A stretch of 64,000 nt of DNA from JBLHZY01 sp047631555 (GCA_047631555.1 JBLHZY010000001.1:620001-684000); one strand, 5' to 3'. Shown: positions 43,833 through 53,083, counted from the first letter of the stretch. The notes: generated by a model not told the origin, from the letters alone. Program-made: numbers and translations.

Positions 43833-45992
43833 GTGCACGACCCAACATTTAAAACCGAAGCAATCAACGTCGCCGATCTCAAAATGGATCAGGCCGCAAG
43901 TGAGCTTGAGCGGCTTGCAGAGATTTTGCTGCGTGCAAACGTCGCGTATCATTCCAAAGATGCCCCCCAAATAACCGATGCAGATTACGACGCTGCAAAG
44001 CTTAGAAACGCGCAAATTGAAGCCCGTTTCCCCGAGCTAAAGCGCAAAGACAGCCCAAGCGATCAAGTCGGCGCGGCCCCCTCCGAGGGCTTTGCGAAAA
44101 TCACACATACAGTGCGCATGCTCTCGCTCTCCAACGGGTTTAGCGACGAGGATATTGTTGAATTTGATACCTCTGTGCGCAAATTTCTTTCCCTTGATCA
44201 TGAGATTGCCTATAGCGCTGAGCCAAAAATCGATGGGCTTTCGCTTTCGCTGCGATATGAAAACGGGGAACTCATACATGCGGTGACGCGCGGCGACGGT
44301 GCTGTCGGCGAAAACGTCACCGAGAATGCCCGCGCGATTGCCCTGCGAACCGCCCCCGGTACTGCGCATTCAGACATTCCCCTTACCATCCCAAATGCGC
44401 CCGAGGTTCTCGAAGTACGGGGTGAGGTCTATATGAGCGGCGAGGATTTCGCCGCCCTTAACAAGCGCCAATCTGAACGTGGCGCAAAACCCTTCGCCAA
44501 TCCAAGAAACGCCGCCGCCGGATCGCTGCGCCAACTCGATCCCAAAATTACAGCCGCGCGACCATTGCGCTTTTTCGCATATGCTTGGGGCGATCTCAGC
44601 GCGCCACTGGCAACAACCCAAATGGGCGCGATCGAAATGCTTCGGGAATTCGGCTTTCAAACCAATCCCCTGACCAAACTTTGCAATGGCCCCGCAGAAA
44701 TGCTCGCCCATTACGCAAAAATATCAACCCAGCGCGCAGAGCTTGGCTATGATATCGATGGCGTTGTCTACAAAGTTGATGATCTTGCCCTGCAAGCGCG
44801 CCTCGGGTTTCGATCAACCACGCCCCGCTGGGCCATCGCCCATAAATTCCCCGCCGAACTCGCCTGGACCCGGCTTGAAAACATCGAAATTCAGGTCGGC
44901 CGGACCGGCGCGCTCAGTCCCGTTGCGCGCTTAACCCCGGTTACGGTTGGCGGCGTCGTCGTCTCCAACGCGACCCTTCATAACGAGGATTATATTGCCG
45001 GCCGCTCCAACAAAGGCGAAGACATTCGCGGCGGCAAAGACATCCGGATCGGCGATCTTGTGCAAGTCTACCGCGCCGGCGATGTCATCCCGAAAATCGC
45101 CGATGTTGATCTCAAAGCGCGCCCCGAAAACGCACAAGTTTACGTCTTCCCGACAACATGCCCTCAATGCGGCTCAGACGCGCCGCGCGAAGAGGGCGAT
45201 GCGGTGCGCCGGTGCTCTGGCGGTATCGTATGCCCTGCCCAAGCCGTTGAAAAATTGAAGCATTTCGTCTCTCGCGCGGCCTTTGATATCGACGGGCTCG
45301 GCGCCAAACAGATTGAACAATTCTACAACGATGGCTGGGTAAAAACGCCCGCAGATATTTTCACGCTCCAATCGCGCTATGGAACCGGATTGCAGCAACT
45401 CAAAAATCGCGAAGGCTGGGGCGAAAAATCCGCCGCGGCGCTCTTTGCCGCCATTGAAAAGGCGCGTGAAGTGCCGCTCGCCAAGTTGATCTTCGCGCTT
45501 GGCATCCGTCATGTCGGCGAAAACAGCGGCGCGCTTTTGGCCAATCACTATGCCAGCTGGCCCGCCTTTGAGGCCGCAATAACCAAGGCCAGCGCCGCAG
45601 AGGGGCCCGATTGGGACGAGCTTAACAATATTGATGGCGTTGGGCATGTGATGGCAAATTCGCTGATCACCGCCTTTGATCAACCCTTTGAACGCAGCGC
45701 AATTGACGCGCTGGTGGCCCATCTCAACATCATCGATGCCGCGCCGATCAGTAGCGACAGCCCGGTTGCAGGCAAAACATTGGTGTTCACCGGCACGCTC
45801 GAAAAGATGTCACGCGCCGAAGCAAAGGCCCGCGCCGAAAGCCTCGGGGCCAAGGTTGCAGGCTCGGTTAGCGCGAAAACCGATTTGCTGATCGCTGGGC
45901 CGGGCGCAGGCAGCAAAGCCAAAAAAGCAGCTGATCTGGGCATCGAGATCATTGATGAGGACGCCTGGATCGCCCTGGTAGATGGCTTATGA
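43833..45992 (+). CDS. ligA: NAD-dependent DNA ligase LigA
   Basis: LigA seals nicks during replication and repair with NAD. The 719-residue protein has the adenylation domain with catalytic K132 in EPKIDGLS, an OB-fold, a four-cysteine zinc finger (CPQCGSDAPREEGDAVRRC and VCPAQ), helix-hairpin-helix repeats and a C-terminal BRCT domain (from about 640). The GTG at 43833 has AGAGG upstream; an internal ATG at 43884 would cut the N-terminal Ia domain. The stop overlaps the recG start by 4 bases (ATGA). Confidence 0.95.
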   Translation: MHDPTFKTEAINVADLKMDQAASELERLAEILLRANVAYHSKDAPQITDADYDAAKLRNAQIEARFPELKRKDSPSDQVGAAPSEGFAKITHTVRMLSLSNGFSDEDIVEFDTSVRKFLSLDHEIAYSAEPKIDGLSLSLRYENGELIHAVTRGDGAVGENVTENARAIALRTAPGTAHSDIPLTIPNAPEVLEVRGEVYMSGEDFAALNKRQSERGAKPFANPRNAAAGSLRQLDPKITAARPLRFFAYAWGDLSAPLATTQMGAIEMLREFGFQTNPLTKLCNGPAEMLAHYAKISTQRAELGYDIDGVVYKVDDLALQARLGFRSTTPRWAIAHKFPAELAWTRLENIEIQVGRTGALSPVARLTPVTVGGVVVSNATLHNEDYIAGRSNKGEDIRGGKDIRIGDLVQVYRAGDVIPKIADVDLKARPENAQVYVFPTTCPQCGSDAPREEGDAVRRCSGGIVCPAQAVEKLKHFVSRAAFDIDGLGAKQIEQFYNDGWVKTPADIFTLQSRYGTGLQQLKNREGWGEKSAAALFAAIEKAREVPLAKLIFALGIRHVGENSGALLANHYASWPAFEAAITKASAAEGPDWDELNNIDGVGHVMANSLITAFDQPFERSAIDALVAHLNIIDAAPISSDSPVAGKTLVFTGTLEKMSRAEAKARAESLGAKVAGSVSAKTDLLIAGPGAGSKAKKAADLGIEIIDEDAWIALVDGL

Positions 45993-48079
45993 GCGGCCGC
46001 CCGACCCAGCTTTTCCCGCTGTTTGGCGCGCTTGATACGCTGCCCGGCGTTGGCCCGAAATCGATAAAGGCCTATGCCGCGCTTGGTGTCGAAAAACCGC
46101 GCGATCTGATTTTTACGCTGCCCCATAGCGGCGTTGATCGCACCCGGCGCGCCTCAATCTTGGATATTCAAGCGCCCGGAATGATTACCGTTGAGGTCAC
46201 CGTGCTCAACCATCAGCCGCCTGCGCGCCGCGGCCTGCCGTATCGGGTCACTGTTGAGGATGCAAAAACCGCCTTTCAGATCGTCTTTTTCCGCGGGGGG
46301 GGCGATTGGATTTCGACGCAACTTCCCGAGGGCGCGCGCCGGATCATTTCGGGCAAGGTTGAGATGTTTGATGGCATGGGCCAGATCGTTCATCCCGATT
46401 ATATTTTGCCCCCTGATGAGGCGCATGACATCCCGGAGTTTGAGCCGGTTTATCCGCTGAGCGCGGGTCTCACTCAGCGCGGCGTTGCCAAAGCCGTGCG
46501 CGGCGCGCTCGCTTTTATGCCCGCGTTTGAGGAATGGATCGATCCGGCGTTGCGCGCGCGCGAAAGTTGGCCGGGTTTTGAGAAGTCCTTGCAGATGGCC
46601 CATGCGCCGCTGAGCCCGGATGAGATCATCCCAACCTCGCCAGCCCGCCAACGCCTCGCTTATGATGAACTTTTTGCTCATCAGCTGACCCTCGCCTTGG
46701 CCCGCGCAGCGCAGCGTCGCGGCAAAGGGTTTCCAACCAAAGGCGACGGATCACTTCGAAACCGCGTGATGAAAGCGCTCCCCTATAAGCCGACCAGTGC
46801 CCAATCGCGCGCCATTGACGAGATCGCGGCCAATATGGGCGAGCCGTTGCGGATGAACCGATTGCTGCAAGGCGATGTGGGCGCGGGCAAAACTTATGTG
46901 GCGCTCATGGCGCTTTTGGTCGCGGTTGAGGCAGGCGGGCAGGGCGTTATGATGGCCCCGACGGAAATTTTGGCCCGCCAACATCTTGAGGGCCTGCGCC
47001 CCTTGGCCGAGGAAGCCGGCGTTGTTTTGGAATGCCTCACCGGGCGCGATAAAGGCAGCGAGCGCGCGGGTAAATTGGCAGCCCTTGCGCGCGGCGATAT
47101 TCACATTTTGGTCGGCACCCATGCGGTTTTCCAAAAGGACGTCGAATTTCACGATCTTCGCCTCGCCGTCATCGATGAGCAGCATCGTTTTGGCGTCTCC
47201 CAACGCATGGAGCTTGGCGCGAAAGGGATTGCTGTCGATGTTTTGGTGATGACCGCGACGCCGATCCCGCGCTCGCTCAGCCTTGCGCAATACGGCGATA
47301 TGGATGTCTCGATCTTAGATGAAAAGCCGCCCGGACGCCTGCCAATCAAGACCGCGCTTGTGTCAATGGGGCGCATGGAGGAGGTGGTTGAACATCTTCG
47401 AGGCGCGATCAAAGACGGGCGCCAAGCCTATTGGGTTTGTCCGCTGGTTGAAGAAAGCGAGCTGAGCGATCTGACGGCGGCCGAGGCCCGTTTCAAACAT
47501 CTGCGCGCGGCTTTGGGCGAGGGGGCTGTTGGGCTCGTGCATGGGCAAATGCCGCCGGCGCAAAAGGATGCTGCAATGGCGGCGTTTCAGCGCGGCGAGA
47601 CCTCTGTTTTGGTGGCGACCACGGTGATTGAGGTTGGCGTTGATGTGCCCAATGCCTCGATCATGGTGGTGGAGCGCGCCGAAAGCTTTGGGCTGGCGCA
47701 ACTGCATCAGCTGCGCGGGCGGGTCGGGCGCGGGGCTGCGGCCTCGACCTGTTTGTTGATGTTTGCCGATCCGCTGAGCGAAGGCGGGCGGCGACGGTTG
47801 GAAATTCTGCGCGAGACCGAAGATGGATTTCGCATCGCAGAGGAAGATCTCGCCATGCGCGGCGCAGGCGATCTGATCGGAACGGCGCAATCGGGGCTGC
47901 CGCGCTTTCGGGTTGCGGATATTGAGCGCCAATCCGCATTGATGGCTTTGGCCCAAAATGATGCGCGCGCGCTTTTGGTGGCAGACCCAGACCTAACATC
48001 AGAGCGCGGCAAGGCGGCGCGTGTTCTTCTTTGGTTAATGGAGCAGGATAGGGCAATTCGTTTGATTTCAGTGGGTTAG
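45989..48079 (+). CDS. recG: ATP-dependent DNA helicase RecG
   Basis: RecG remodels stalled replication forks and branched DNA. The 696-residue protein has the N-terminal OB/wedge domain (about 1-180), then the SF2 helicase core with Walker A GDVGAGKT near residue 295, the DEQH box (VIDEQHRFGV), a TATPIPRSL motif, and a C-terminal domain containing QLHQLRGRVGRG. Translation is coupled to ligA. The gene for a small SOS-controlled protein follows about 105 bases downstream. Confidence 0.95.
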   Translation: MSGRPTQLFPLFGALDTLPGVGPKSIKAYAALGVEKPRDLIFTLPHSGVDRTRRASILDIQAPGMITVEVTVLNHQPPARRGLPYRVTVEDAKTAFQIVFFRGGGDWISTQLPEGARRIISGKVEMFDGMGQIVHPDYILPPDEAHDIPEFEPVYPLSAGLTQRGVAKAVRGALAFMPAFEEWIDPALRARESWPGFEKSLQMAHAPLSPDEIIPTSPARQRLAYDELFAHQLTLALARAAQRRGKGFPTKGDGSLRNRVMKALPYKPTSAQSRAIDEIAANMGEPLRMNRLLQGDVGAGKTYVALMALLVAVEAGGQGVMMAPTEILARQHLEGLRPLAEEAGVVLECLTGRDKGSERAGKLAALARGDIHILVGTHAVFQKDVEFHDLRLAVIDEQHRFGVSQRMELGAKGIAVDVLVMTATPIPRSLSLAQYGDMDVSILDEKPPGRLPIKTALVSMGRMEEVVEHLRGAIKDGRQAYWVCPLVEESELSDLTAAEARFKHLRAALGEGAVGLVHGQMPPAQKDAAMAAFQRGETSVLVATTVIEVGVDVPNASIMVVERAESFGLAQLHQLRGRVGRGAAASTCLLMFADPLSEGGRRRLEILRETEDGFRIAEEDLAMRGAGDLIGTAQSGLPRFRVADIERQSALMALAQNDARALLVADPDLTSERGKAARVLLWLMEQDRAIRLISVG

Positions 48080-48107
48080 GCTGTTTTGGCGTATTTTGTT
48101 CGCGTTT

Positions 48108-48122
48108 GTTCTCAAAAAGTTC
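48108..48122 (+). promoter_or_regulatory. LexA/SOS box, alphaproteobacterial type
   Basis: GTTCTCAAAAAGTTC is a perfect GTTC-N7-GTTC, the LexA operator consensus of alphaproteobacteria. It begins 29 bases past the recG stop and 77 bases upstream of a 40-codon gene. A possible promoter overlaps it, with TTGTTC at 48106-48111 and TACGAT at 48130-48135 spaced 18 bases. A third GTTC at 48098-48101 is 6 bases away from the box, one base short of a second operator. Confidence 0.7.
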
Positions 48123-48184
48123 TTTACAATACGATTCAAAAATGAGAACAAAGGTGCAACAAACGTAACCAAGAGGCCAAGCCG

Positions 48185-48307
48185 ATGATGACTGAAATCA
48201 AATCTGTACTCAGCCGCTCCCACGCAACGCTGGCACAAGATTTCGCCGGGATGGCAGCGCTCGCTGTGATCCTTGTCGGTGGTCTTCACTTGCCCGGCCT
48301 TTTGTAA
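48185..48307 (+). CDS. SOS-controlled small membrane protein (40 aa), possible division inhibitor
   Basis: Two adjacent ATGs (48185 and 48188) open a 40-residue frame ending TAA at 48305-48307, with GAGG 8 bases before the first ATG. The product has a short soluble N-terminus (MMTEIKSVLSRSHATLA) and a C-terminal membrane helix (about 20-40) that ends HLPGLL. A perfect LexA box lies in the promoter and a strong terminator lies at 48465. Caulobacter SidA is a small inner-membrane protein induced by LexA loss that blocks division; size, topology and control agree here. Homology to SidA is not claimed. Codon use and the site make the gene likely; the role is inference. Confidence 0.6.
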   Translation: MMTEIKSVLSRSHATLAQDFAGMAALAVILVGGLHLPGLL

Positions 48308-48464
48308 CGTCCCTGTTTCTGCCTGCGATCTGTTGGCGGCATTGTGCATATCTCCACCTGTCCCCTAGCGGGATATGCTTTGCCCGATCATTTGCCTGCT
48401 CGTGCTTTTTTTTCGGGGTTTACCTCATTCCCTCCGAAAGCCGCCAATGACAGATAGCCACTTC

Positions 48465-48498
48465 CCGCCGCCTCCCTTGGAGAGCGGCGGTTTTTTTT
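48465..48498 (+). terminator. Rho-independent terminator
   Basis: CCGCCG (48465-48470) and CGGCGG (48485-48490) form the base of a stem that can extend through inner CCTCC/GGAG pairs and is followed by eight T residues. It ends the transcript of the small SOS-controlled gene and perhaps recG. The 3' region from 48308 to 48464 shows no gene. Confidence 0.8.
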
Positions 48499-48536
48499 GC
48501 GCAACCGATGTCTGAAATGCTGAAAAAGTGAGCGCG

Positions 48537-49949
48537 CTAAGCTTTGTAGCCCAAGCTTACGCCGCCCCAATGGCGATCTTTTACGAAGATCGGGGCCGAG
48601 AGATACTTCATCAGCGCAAAATTCCCGCCGCCCATATCGCGGCGATAGACCTGAAGCAAAAACGGCTCGGTATTGCGCCCGGCTTTCAAGCCAACCCGAT
48701 CGGTAAACATGCGCCGATTGCGGCAATTGGCCGTGTTCCATTCCACATCCTGGCCTTGGGGCTGCGAAAATTTCTTATTGTGGGTTGCCACATAGCCATT
48801 GGGATCAACCGCAACACAAAACGCGACAGACGGATCAAATTCCAGCGCGCCATCAAGAATTGCCGGCAAGGTCTGATCGCAGAATTTGGTGAATCGGGTC
48901 AAATATTGCTCTGGGTTGGAGCCTTCAATCGCCTGATATTGCCGATCAAACAGATCCTCGAGCCGGATGACCCCGGCATGGATCGCATCGCTAAAGAGCT
49001 GCGAAATATGCGCGGCATCCTCAACCACCCGGTTGATGAAGCGCCCATCAGAAGACTGGCCACCAAGCCCAACGGTTTGTTGCACGATGCTTTCGGTCGA
49101 ATCGATCAGCGCATTGGCCCGCTCTTGGGATTGATGAATGCCGGCGGCCGTTTGCTCGACCGTTTTGGAAATGCGCGCAAAGGCGGGCTCAAACTGATCC
49201 ATCGCATGGCGCACTTTACCAGCCCCATCTTGAATGCGCAGCGCCTGTTCATTGGTAGTGCGCACGCCCGAGGCGATATTATTCAGCGCGACATCGGTTT
49301 CAGAGGAGCCCTCAATCACCTTGCCAGCATCCTCAGAAACGCCAGCACTTTCATCCCGCAGAGTTCCGACCCAGCCAGATAGGGTACTCACATTGCCGGC
49401 GATTCCCTCGGCAGCCTTAGCCGTTTTTTGCGACAGCTCGTTGATCGCTTCGGCCACAACCCCAAAGCCGCGCCCACTATCGCCCGCACGCGCCGCCTCG
49501 ATTTTAGCGTTGATCGCCAGAATATTCACTTGGCGCGCGATGGCGGCAATCTCGGTGTTATTGGCCTTTACCGCTTCCAAACTCGTTGCGACCTGCACCA
49601 TCCGCTCGCTGAGCGCCGTAACCCATGTCGCGACATTGTGCGAGCGTTGCCCGGCACTGCGCACGTACTCAACGGAATTCTCAACGGTTTCAAGAGTTTG
49701 CGCCGTTGTTTGGGTAACTTCGGCTACCGTCGTTCGCACATCCGCATTGGCATTGAGCATCAAGCCAACAGAGGAAGAGACTTCCTTAAGCGCCACCAGT
49801 TGATCGCTGGATTGCGCCGCCACTTGATCCAAAAATCCGGCGACATCAACGATCTCGAACCCAAGGTTTGACGCGAGTTCCGCAAGAAGGGTTAGGCGCG
49901 GATCGCTTGGGGTTTCAATACTGTGATCATGGTTAATAGCTGGGGTCAT
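48537..49949 (-). CDS. Soluble methyl-accepting chemotaxis protein with C-terminal sensor-like domain
   Basis: This 470-residue protein has no signal peptide and no membrane helix, so it is a cytoplasmic receptor. The signalling module runs from about 20 to 310, with the hairpin-tip motif ILAINAKIEAARAGDSGRGFGVVAEAINELS in two halves near residue 150. The C-terminal 150 residues (from about 320) look like a small PAS/Cache-type domain with VAVDPNGYVATHNKKFSQPQ; such receptors sense intracellular signals. The gene is monocistronic and convergent with the SOS gene unit. No chemotaxis operon is in the window. Confidence 0.88.
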   Translation of the reverse strand: MTPAINHDHSIETPSDPRLTLLAELASNLGFEIVDVAGFLDQVAAQSSDQLVALKEVSSSVGLMLNANADVRTTVAEVTQTTAQTLETVENSVEYVRSAGQRSHNVATWVTALSERMVQVATSLEAVKANNTEIAAIARQVNILAINAKIEAARAGDSGRGFGVVAEAINELSQKTAKAAEGIAGNVSTLSGWVGTLRDESAGVSEDAGKVIEGSSETDVALNNIASGVRTTNEQALRIQDGAGKVRHAMDQFEPAFARISKTVEQTAAGIHQSQERANALIDSTESIVQQTVGLGGQSSDGRFINRVVEDAAHISQLFSDAIHAGVIRLEDLFDRQYQAIEGSNPEQYLTRFTKFCDQTLPAILDGALEFDPSVAFCVAVDPNGYVATHNKKFSQPQGQDVEWNTANCRNRRMFTDRVGLKAGRNTEPFLLQVYRRDMGGGNFALMKYLSAPIFVKDRHWGGVSLGYKA

Positions 49950-50005
49950 TCAATCGCTGCCTTTTTGTTCAAGGCAGGTTTTAGCAGCAATCTCTTACTG
50001 GCCTA

Positions 50006-50455
50006 TTAAGCGCGATTTCCCTCAATCGCCGCGTCAACCGCCTCCAAGGTTGCCTCGAGCGAAAGCATGATAGAGGCGTGGCGATTTTTGTAGTCGCGGG
50101 CCGGGATCAGGACCTCAAGCCCATCAAAAGGCGCGTCCGGAACAGGGCCATCTGATTTGAGCATCGCCAAGAGCTGATCACGCCCGCGCGCGATTTCCTC
50201 ACGGCTGGCCCCAAGCACTGCGCCGCCAACAACGGCCGCTGATGCCTGCCCAAGCGCGCAAGCCTTCACATCTTGAGCAAACCGAGAGACGCGCCCGCCC
50301 TCCATATCCAGATCGACCGTCACAGTAGAGCCACAGAGCGGCGAGCGGCGCTTCACGCTGGCCTGCGGCGCCTCCAAACGGCCCAAATGGGGAATATCCG
50401 CCGCCAAAGCGAGAATACGGCCCGAGTAGAGCGAAACGAGATCAGCATCAGACAT
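50006..50455 (-). CDS. NifU/IscU-like iron-sulfur cluster scaffold protein
   Basis: This 149-residue protein belongs to the IscU/SufU-type scaffold family, on which clusters are built before delivery. Two of the three conserved ligand cysteines are visible, in SPLCGSTV (about residue 42) and VKACALGQAS. At the third position the motif reads NRHASIML, with histidine where IscU and SufU have cysteine. The ATG at 50455 begins MSDADLVSLYSGRI and matches the family start; the frame to 50530 adds 25 unsupported residues. The gene is divergent from hisI. Confidence 0.82.
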   Translation of the reverse strand: MSDADLVSLYSGRILALAADIPHLGRLEAPQASVKRRSPLCGSTVTVDLDMEGGRVSRFAQDVKACALGQASAAVVGGAVLGASREEIARGRDQLLAMLKSDGPVPDAPFDGLEVLIPARDYKNRHASIMLSLEATLEAVDAAIEGNRA

Positions 50456-50532
50456 ATTTAGCTCCGGCTTTCTTTCCCTGCGGTCCTCCCTTAGATAGGG
50501 CATCGAACCATTGATGCAAAGGATGCGCAAAG

Positions 50533-50889
50533 ATGTTTAGCCCTGCAACCCTGCGATACAACGACCAAGGTCTTATTCCGGCGATTGCGCAGGATGAGGC
50601 CTCGGGCGAGGTCCTGATGATGGCTTGGATGAATGCCGAGTCCGTCGCGCGCACGCTTGAGAGCGGGCGGGTGACCTATTGGTCGCGCTCGCGCGCGGCG
50701 TTTTGGGTCAAGGGCGAAAGCTCGGGCCATGTGCAGGAGCTGGTCGATTTCCGGCTCGATTGCGATCGCGATTGCTTGCTGGTGGTGGTGCGCCAAACCG
50801 GGCCCGCTTGCCATACCAATCGCCGCTCTTGTTTCTATACGGCGGTGCGCGATGGCGTTGAGATTGAGCTGTCTAAGCCCATGGAATAG
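50533..50889 (+). CDS. hisI: Phosphoribosyl-AMP cyclohydrolase HisI
   Basis: HisI opens the adenine ring of phosphoribosyl-AMP in histidine synthesis. The 118-residue monofunctional form has MMAWMNAESV, WSRSRAAFWVKGE, the metal-binding cluster LDCDRDCLL and ACHTNRRSCFY. There is no fused HisE domain. Neighbours are not histidine genes, as is usual for scattered alphaproteobacterial his genes. Confidence 0.95.
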   Translation: MFSPATLRYNDQGLIPAIAQDEASGEVLMMAWMNAESVARTLESGRVTYWSRSRAAFWVKGESSGHVQELVDFRLDCDRDCLLVVVRQTGPACHTNRRSCFYTAVRDGVEIELSKPME

Positions 50890-50893
50890 GGGG

Positions 50894-51736
50894 CTAAAAC
50901 CCGACCATCGCTCTGATATCTTCGGGGCTGGCGCCATCTTCGCGAAATTTCAAAATCGCGCGCGCATCGTCGCGCTTGGCCAAGCGCTTGCCCGCGTCAT
51001 CACGGATCAACCTGTGATGATGATATAGCGGGGTCGGAAGGCCCAAAAGCCGCTGAAGCAAGACCTGAAGCCCGGTAAATTCTGCCAAATCCGCGCCGCG
51101 CACGACTTCTGTTATGCCCTGGTAAGCATCATCCACCACGCAGGCCAATGCATAGGCCACAGCGCCTTCCTTGCGGCCCAAAACCGCATCCCCAATCTGC
51201 GCGCGCAGCTGATCGGGGCTAATTTCATGGGGGCCCGAGGTTTCAGGGCCCGTTTCGGAGTAGATAAGCGGGGTTTTCAGGGTTTTGAGAGCAGCTTCAA
51301 GATCAAACCTGAGCGCATCTCCGGTCTTGCGGCTGGCCATATCGCGGCCACTGCAGGTACCGGGATAAAGGATATGTTCTGCGCCTTCTTGCGGGGCAGA
51401 AAGGGCGGCGCGGATTTCGCCGCGCGTACATGAACAAGGGTAGATAAGGCCTTGTTTGGAAAGTATATCTAGGGACGCTTCGTATCGTTCTGCATGTTCT
51501 GATTGGCGCAAAACTGGCTGCGACCAAGTGATCCCGAGCCAGCTCAAATCGGCATAGATCTGCGCTTCCCATGCATCGCGACTGCGCGCCGCATCCAAGT
51601 CCTCAATCCTGAGTAAACACTGCCCGCCTGCGTTCTTCGCTCGCTCAAAAGCCATCAGCGCGGAATAGGCATGGCCAAGGTGCAATGGTCCCGTGGGGCT
51701 TGGCGCAAAGCGGGTGATATACTGCCCTGCGCCCAT
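50894..51736 (-). CDS. gluQ: Glutamyl-Q tRNA(Asp) synthetase GluQ
   Basis: GluQ attaches glutamate to queuosine at position 34 of tRNA-Asp. The 280-residue protein resembles the catalytic half of glutamyl-tRNA synthetase, with FAPSPTGPLHLGHAY, the class I HxGH motif, and a KRLAKRDDA segment in place of KMSKS; it lacks the anticodon-binding domain. A zinc-binding cysteine cluster (PCSCTRGE, YPGTCSGRD) is present. It lies 3 bases after the trmFO stop on the same strand, so the pair forms a tRNA-modification operon. Confidence 0.93.
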   Translation of the reverse strand: MGAGQYITRFAPSPTGPLHLGHAYSALMAFERAKNAGGQCLLRIEDLDAARSRDAWEAQIYADLSWLGITWSQPVLRQSEHAERYEASLDILSKQGLIYPCSCTRGEIRAALSAPQEGAEHILYPGTCSGRDMASRKTGDALRFDLEAALKTLKTPLIYSETGPETSGPHEISPDQLRAQIGDAVLGRKEGAVAYALACVVDDAYQGITEVVRGADLAEFTGLQVLLQRLLGLPTPLYHHHRLIRDDAGKRLAKRDDARAILKFREDGASPEDIRAMVGF

Positions 51737-51739
51737 GGA

Positions 51740-53083
51740 TTAGCTTTGCCCTTCAAGCCATTGTTTAAAATCAACCTTCGCGCGATCCGTATAGGCTTTG
51801 TAGCGATCCTTGCGGCCCCGCCGCCCGCCTTTAAGCCCCTCAACCGGCGGGAATAGCCCAAAGTTCACATTCATCGGCTGAAAGGTCTTGGCCTCTGCGC
51901 CGCCTGAGATGTGATGGATCAGCGCGCCCATAGCTGTCGTGCCGGGCGGGGATTGCAAGGGCTTGCCGCTCAGCTCGGCTATTGCAAGCCGCGCCGCGAG
52001 AAGGCCCATGGCCGCAGATTCCACATAGCCCTCAACCCCGGTAACTTGGCCTGCAAAGCGAATATTGGGGCGGGATTTGAGCCGCATCTGATCGTCAAGA
52101 AGCGTGGGCGAATTGAGAAATGTGTTGCGATGAATGCCGCCAAGGCGCGCGAAAGAGGCATCCTCAAGGCCGGGAATTGTTTTGAAAACAGCAGTTTGTG
52201 CGCCGTACTTCATCTTGGTTTGAAAGCCAACGATATTGTAAAGCGTGCCAAGCGCATTGTCGCGGCGCAATTGAACGACCGCATAGGCTTTGGTCTCTGG
52301 ATCATGGGCATTGGTCAGGCCAACGGGCTTCATCGGGCCAAAGCGCAGTGTCTCGCGGCCCCGCTCAGCCATCACCTCAATCGGCAAGCAGCCATCGAAA
52401 TAGGTCGCGGTTTCGCCTTCATGAAATTCGGTTTTATCGGCCTCAAGCAATGCGTCGATAAAGGCCTCGTACTGGACCTTATCCATCGGGCAATTCAGAT
52501 AGGCTTTCTGCTCTTCTTCGGTCTCACCCTTATCGTAGCGCGATTGCGCCCAGACCACATCCATATTGATGCTATCGGCATAAACGATCGGCGCGATGGC
52601 ATCGAAAAAGGCAAGGCGATCGGTTCCGGTCTCTTTGGCGATGGCGGCGCCGAGATTTGCGGAGGTGAGCGGACCTGTGGCAAAAATCCAAGTGCCATCC
52701 GCTGGCAGTTCGGTGATCTCTGCATCCTTGATCGTAACATTAGGATGGGCGTGTAAGGCCTTTGTAACCGCTTGAGAAAAGGCCTCTCGATCCACAGCCA
52801 AGGCGCCGCCAGCCGGGAGCTGATGCTGATCGGCCATTTGCATGATCAGACCATTGGCTTGGCGCATTTCCCAGTGCAGCAGTCCCACGGCGTTTTGCTC
52901 ATCATCATCTGAGCGGAATGAATTGGAGCAGACCATTTCGGCCAGATCGCCGGTTTGGTGGGCGAAGGTTTCAACGCTGGGGCGCATCTCGTGGATCACC
53001 ACTTGGATGCCTGCATTTGCGGCTTGCCATGCGGCCTCTGATCCGGCCATGCCGCCGCCGACGATGTTAAGGATTTTGGTCAT
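51740..53083 (-). CDS. trmFO: Methylenetetrahydrofolate-tRNA uridine-5 methyltransferase TrmFO
   Basis: TrmFO methylates U54 of tRNA (m5U54) using methylene-tetrahydrofolate and FADH2. The 447-residue protein begins with the FAD-binding VGGGMAGSEAAWQAAN and contains FRSDDDEQNAVGLLHWEM, HRNTFLNSPTLLD and a C-terminal GALIHHISGG segment. The protein replaces the SAM-dependent TrmA of gammaproteobacteria. It is the first gene of the trmFO-gluQ pair. Confidence 0.94.
   Translation of the reverse strand: MTKILNIVGGGMAGSEAAWQAANAGIQVVIHEMRPSVETFAHQTGDLAEMVCSNSFRSDDDEQNAVGLLHWEMRQANGLIMQMADQHQLPAGGALAVDREAFSQAVTKALHAHPNVTIKDAEITELPADGTWIFATGPLTSANLGAAIAKETGTDRLAFFDAIAPIVYADSINMDVVWAQSRYDKGETEEEQKAYLNCPMDKVQYEAFIDALLEADKTEFHEGETATYFDGCLPIEVMAERGRETLRFGPMKPVGLTNAHDPETKAYAVVQLRRDNALGTLYNIVGFQTKMKYGAQTAVFKTIPGLEDASFARLGGIHRNTFLNSPTLLDDQMRLKSRPNIRFAGQVTGVEGYVESAAMGLLAARLAIAELSGKPLQSPPGTTAMGALIHHISGGAEAKTFQPMNVNFGLFPPVEGLKGGRRGRKDRYKAYTDRAKVDFKQWLEGQS

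Noticed and set aside
48098..48111. Second SOS box GTTC-N6-GTTC
   Set aside because: The spacing is 6, not 7, so only 48108-48122 was called as an operator.
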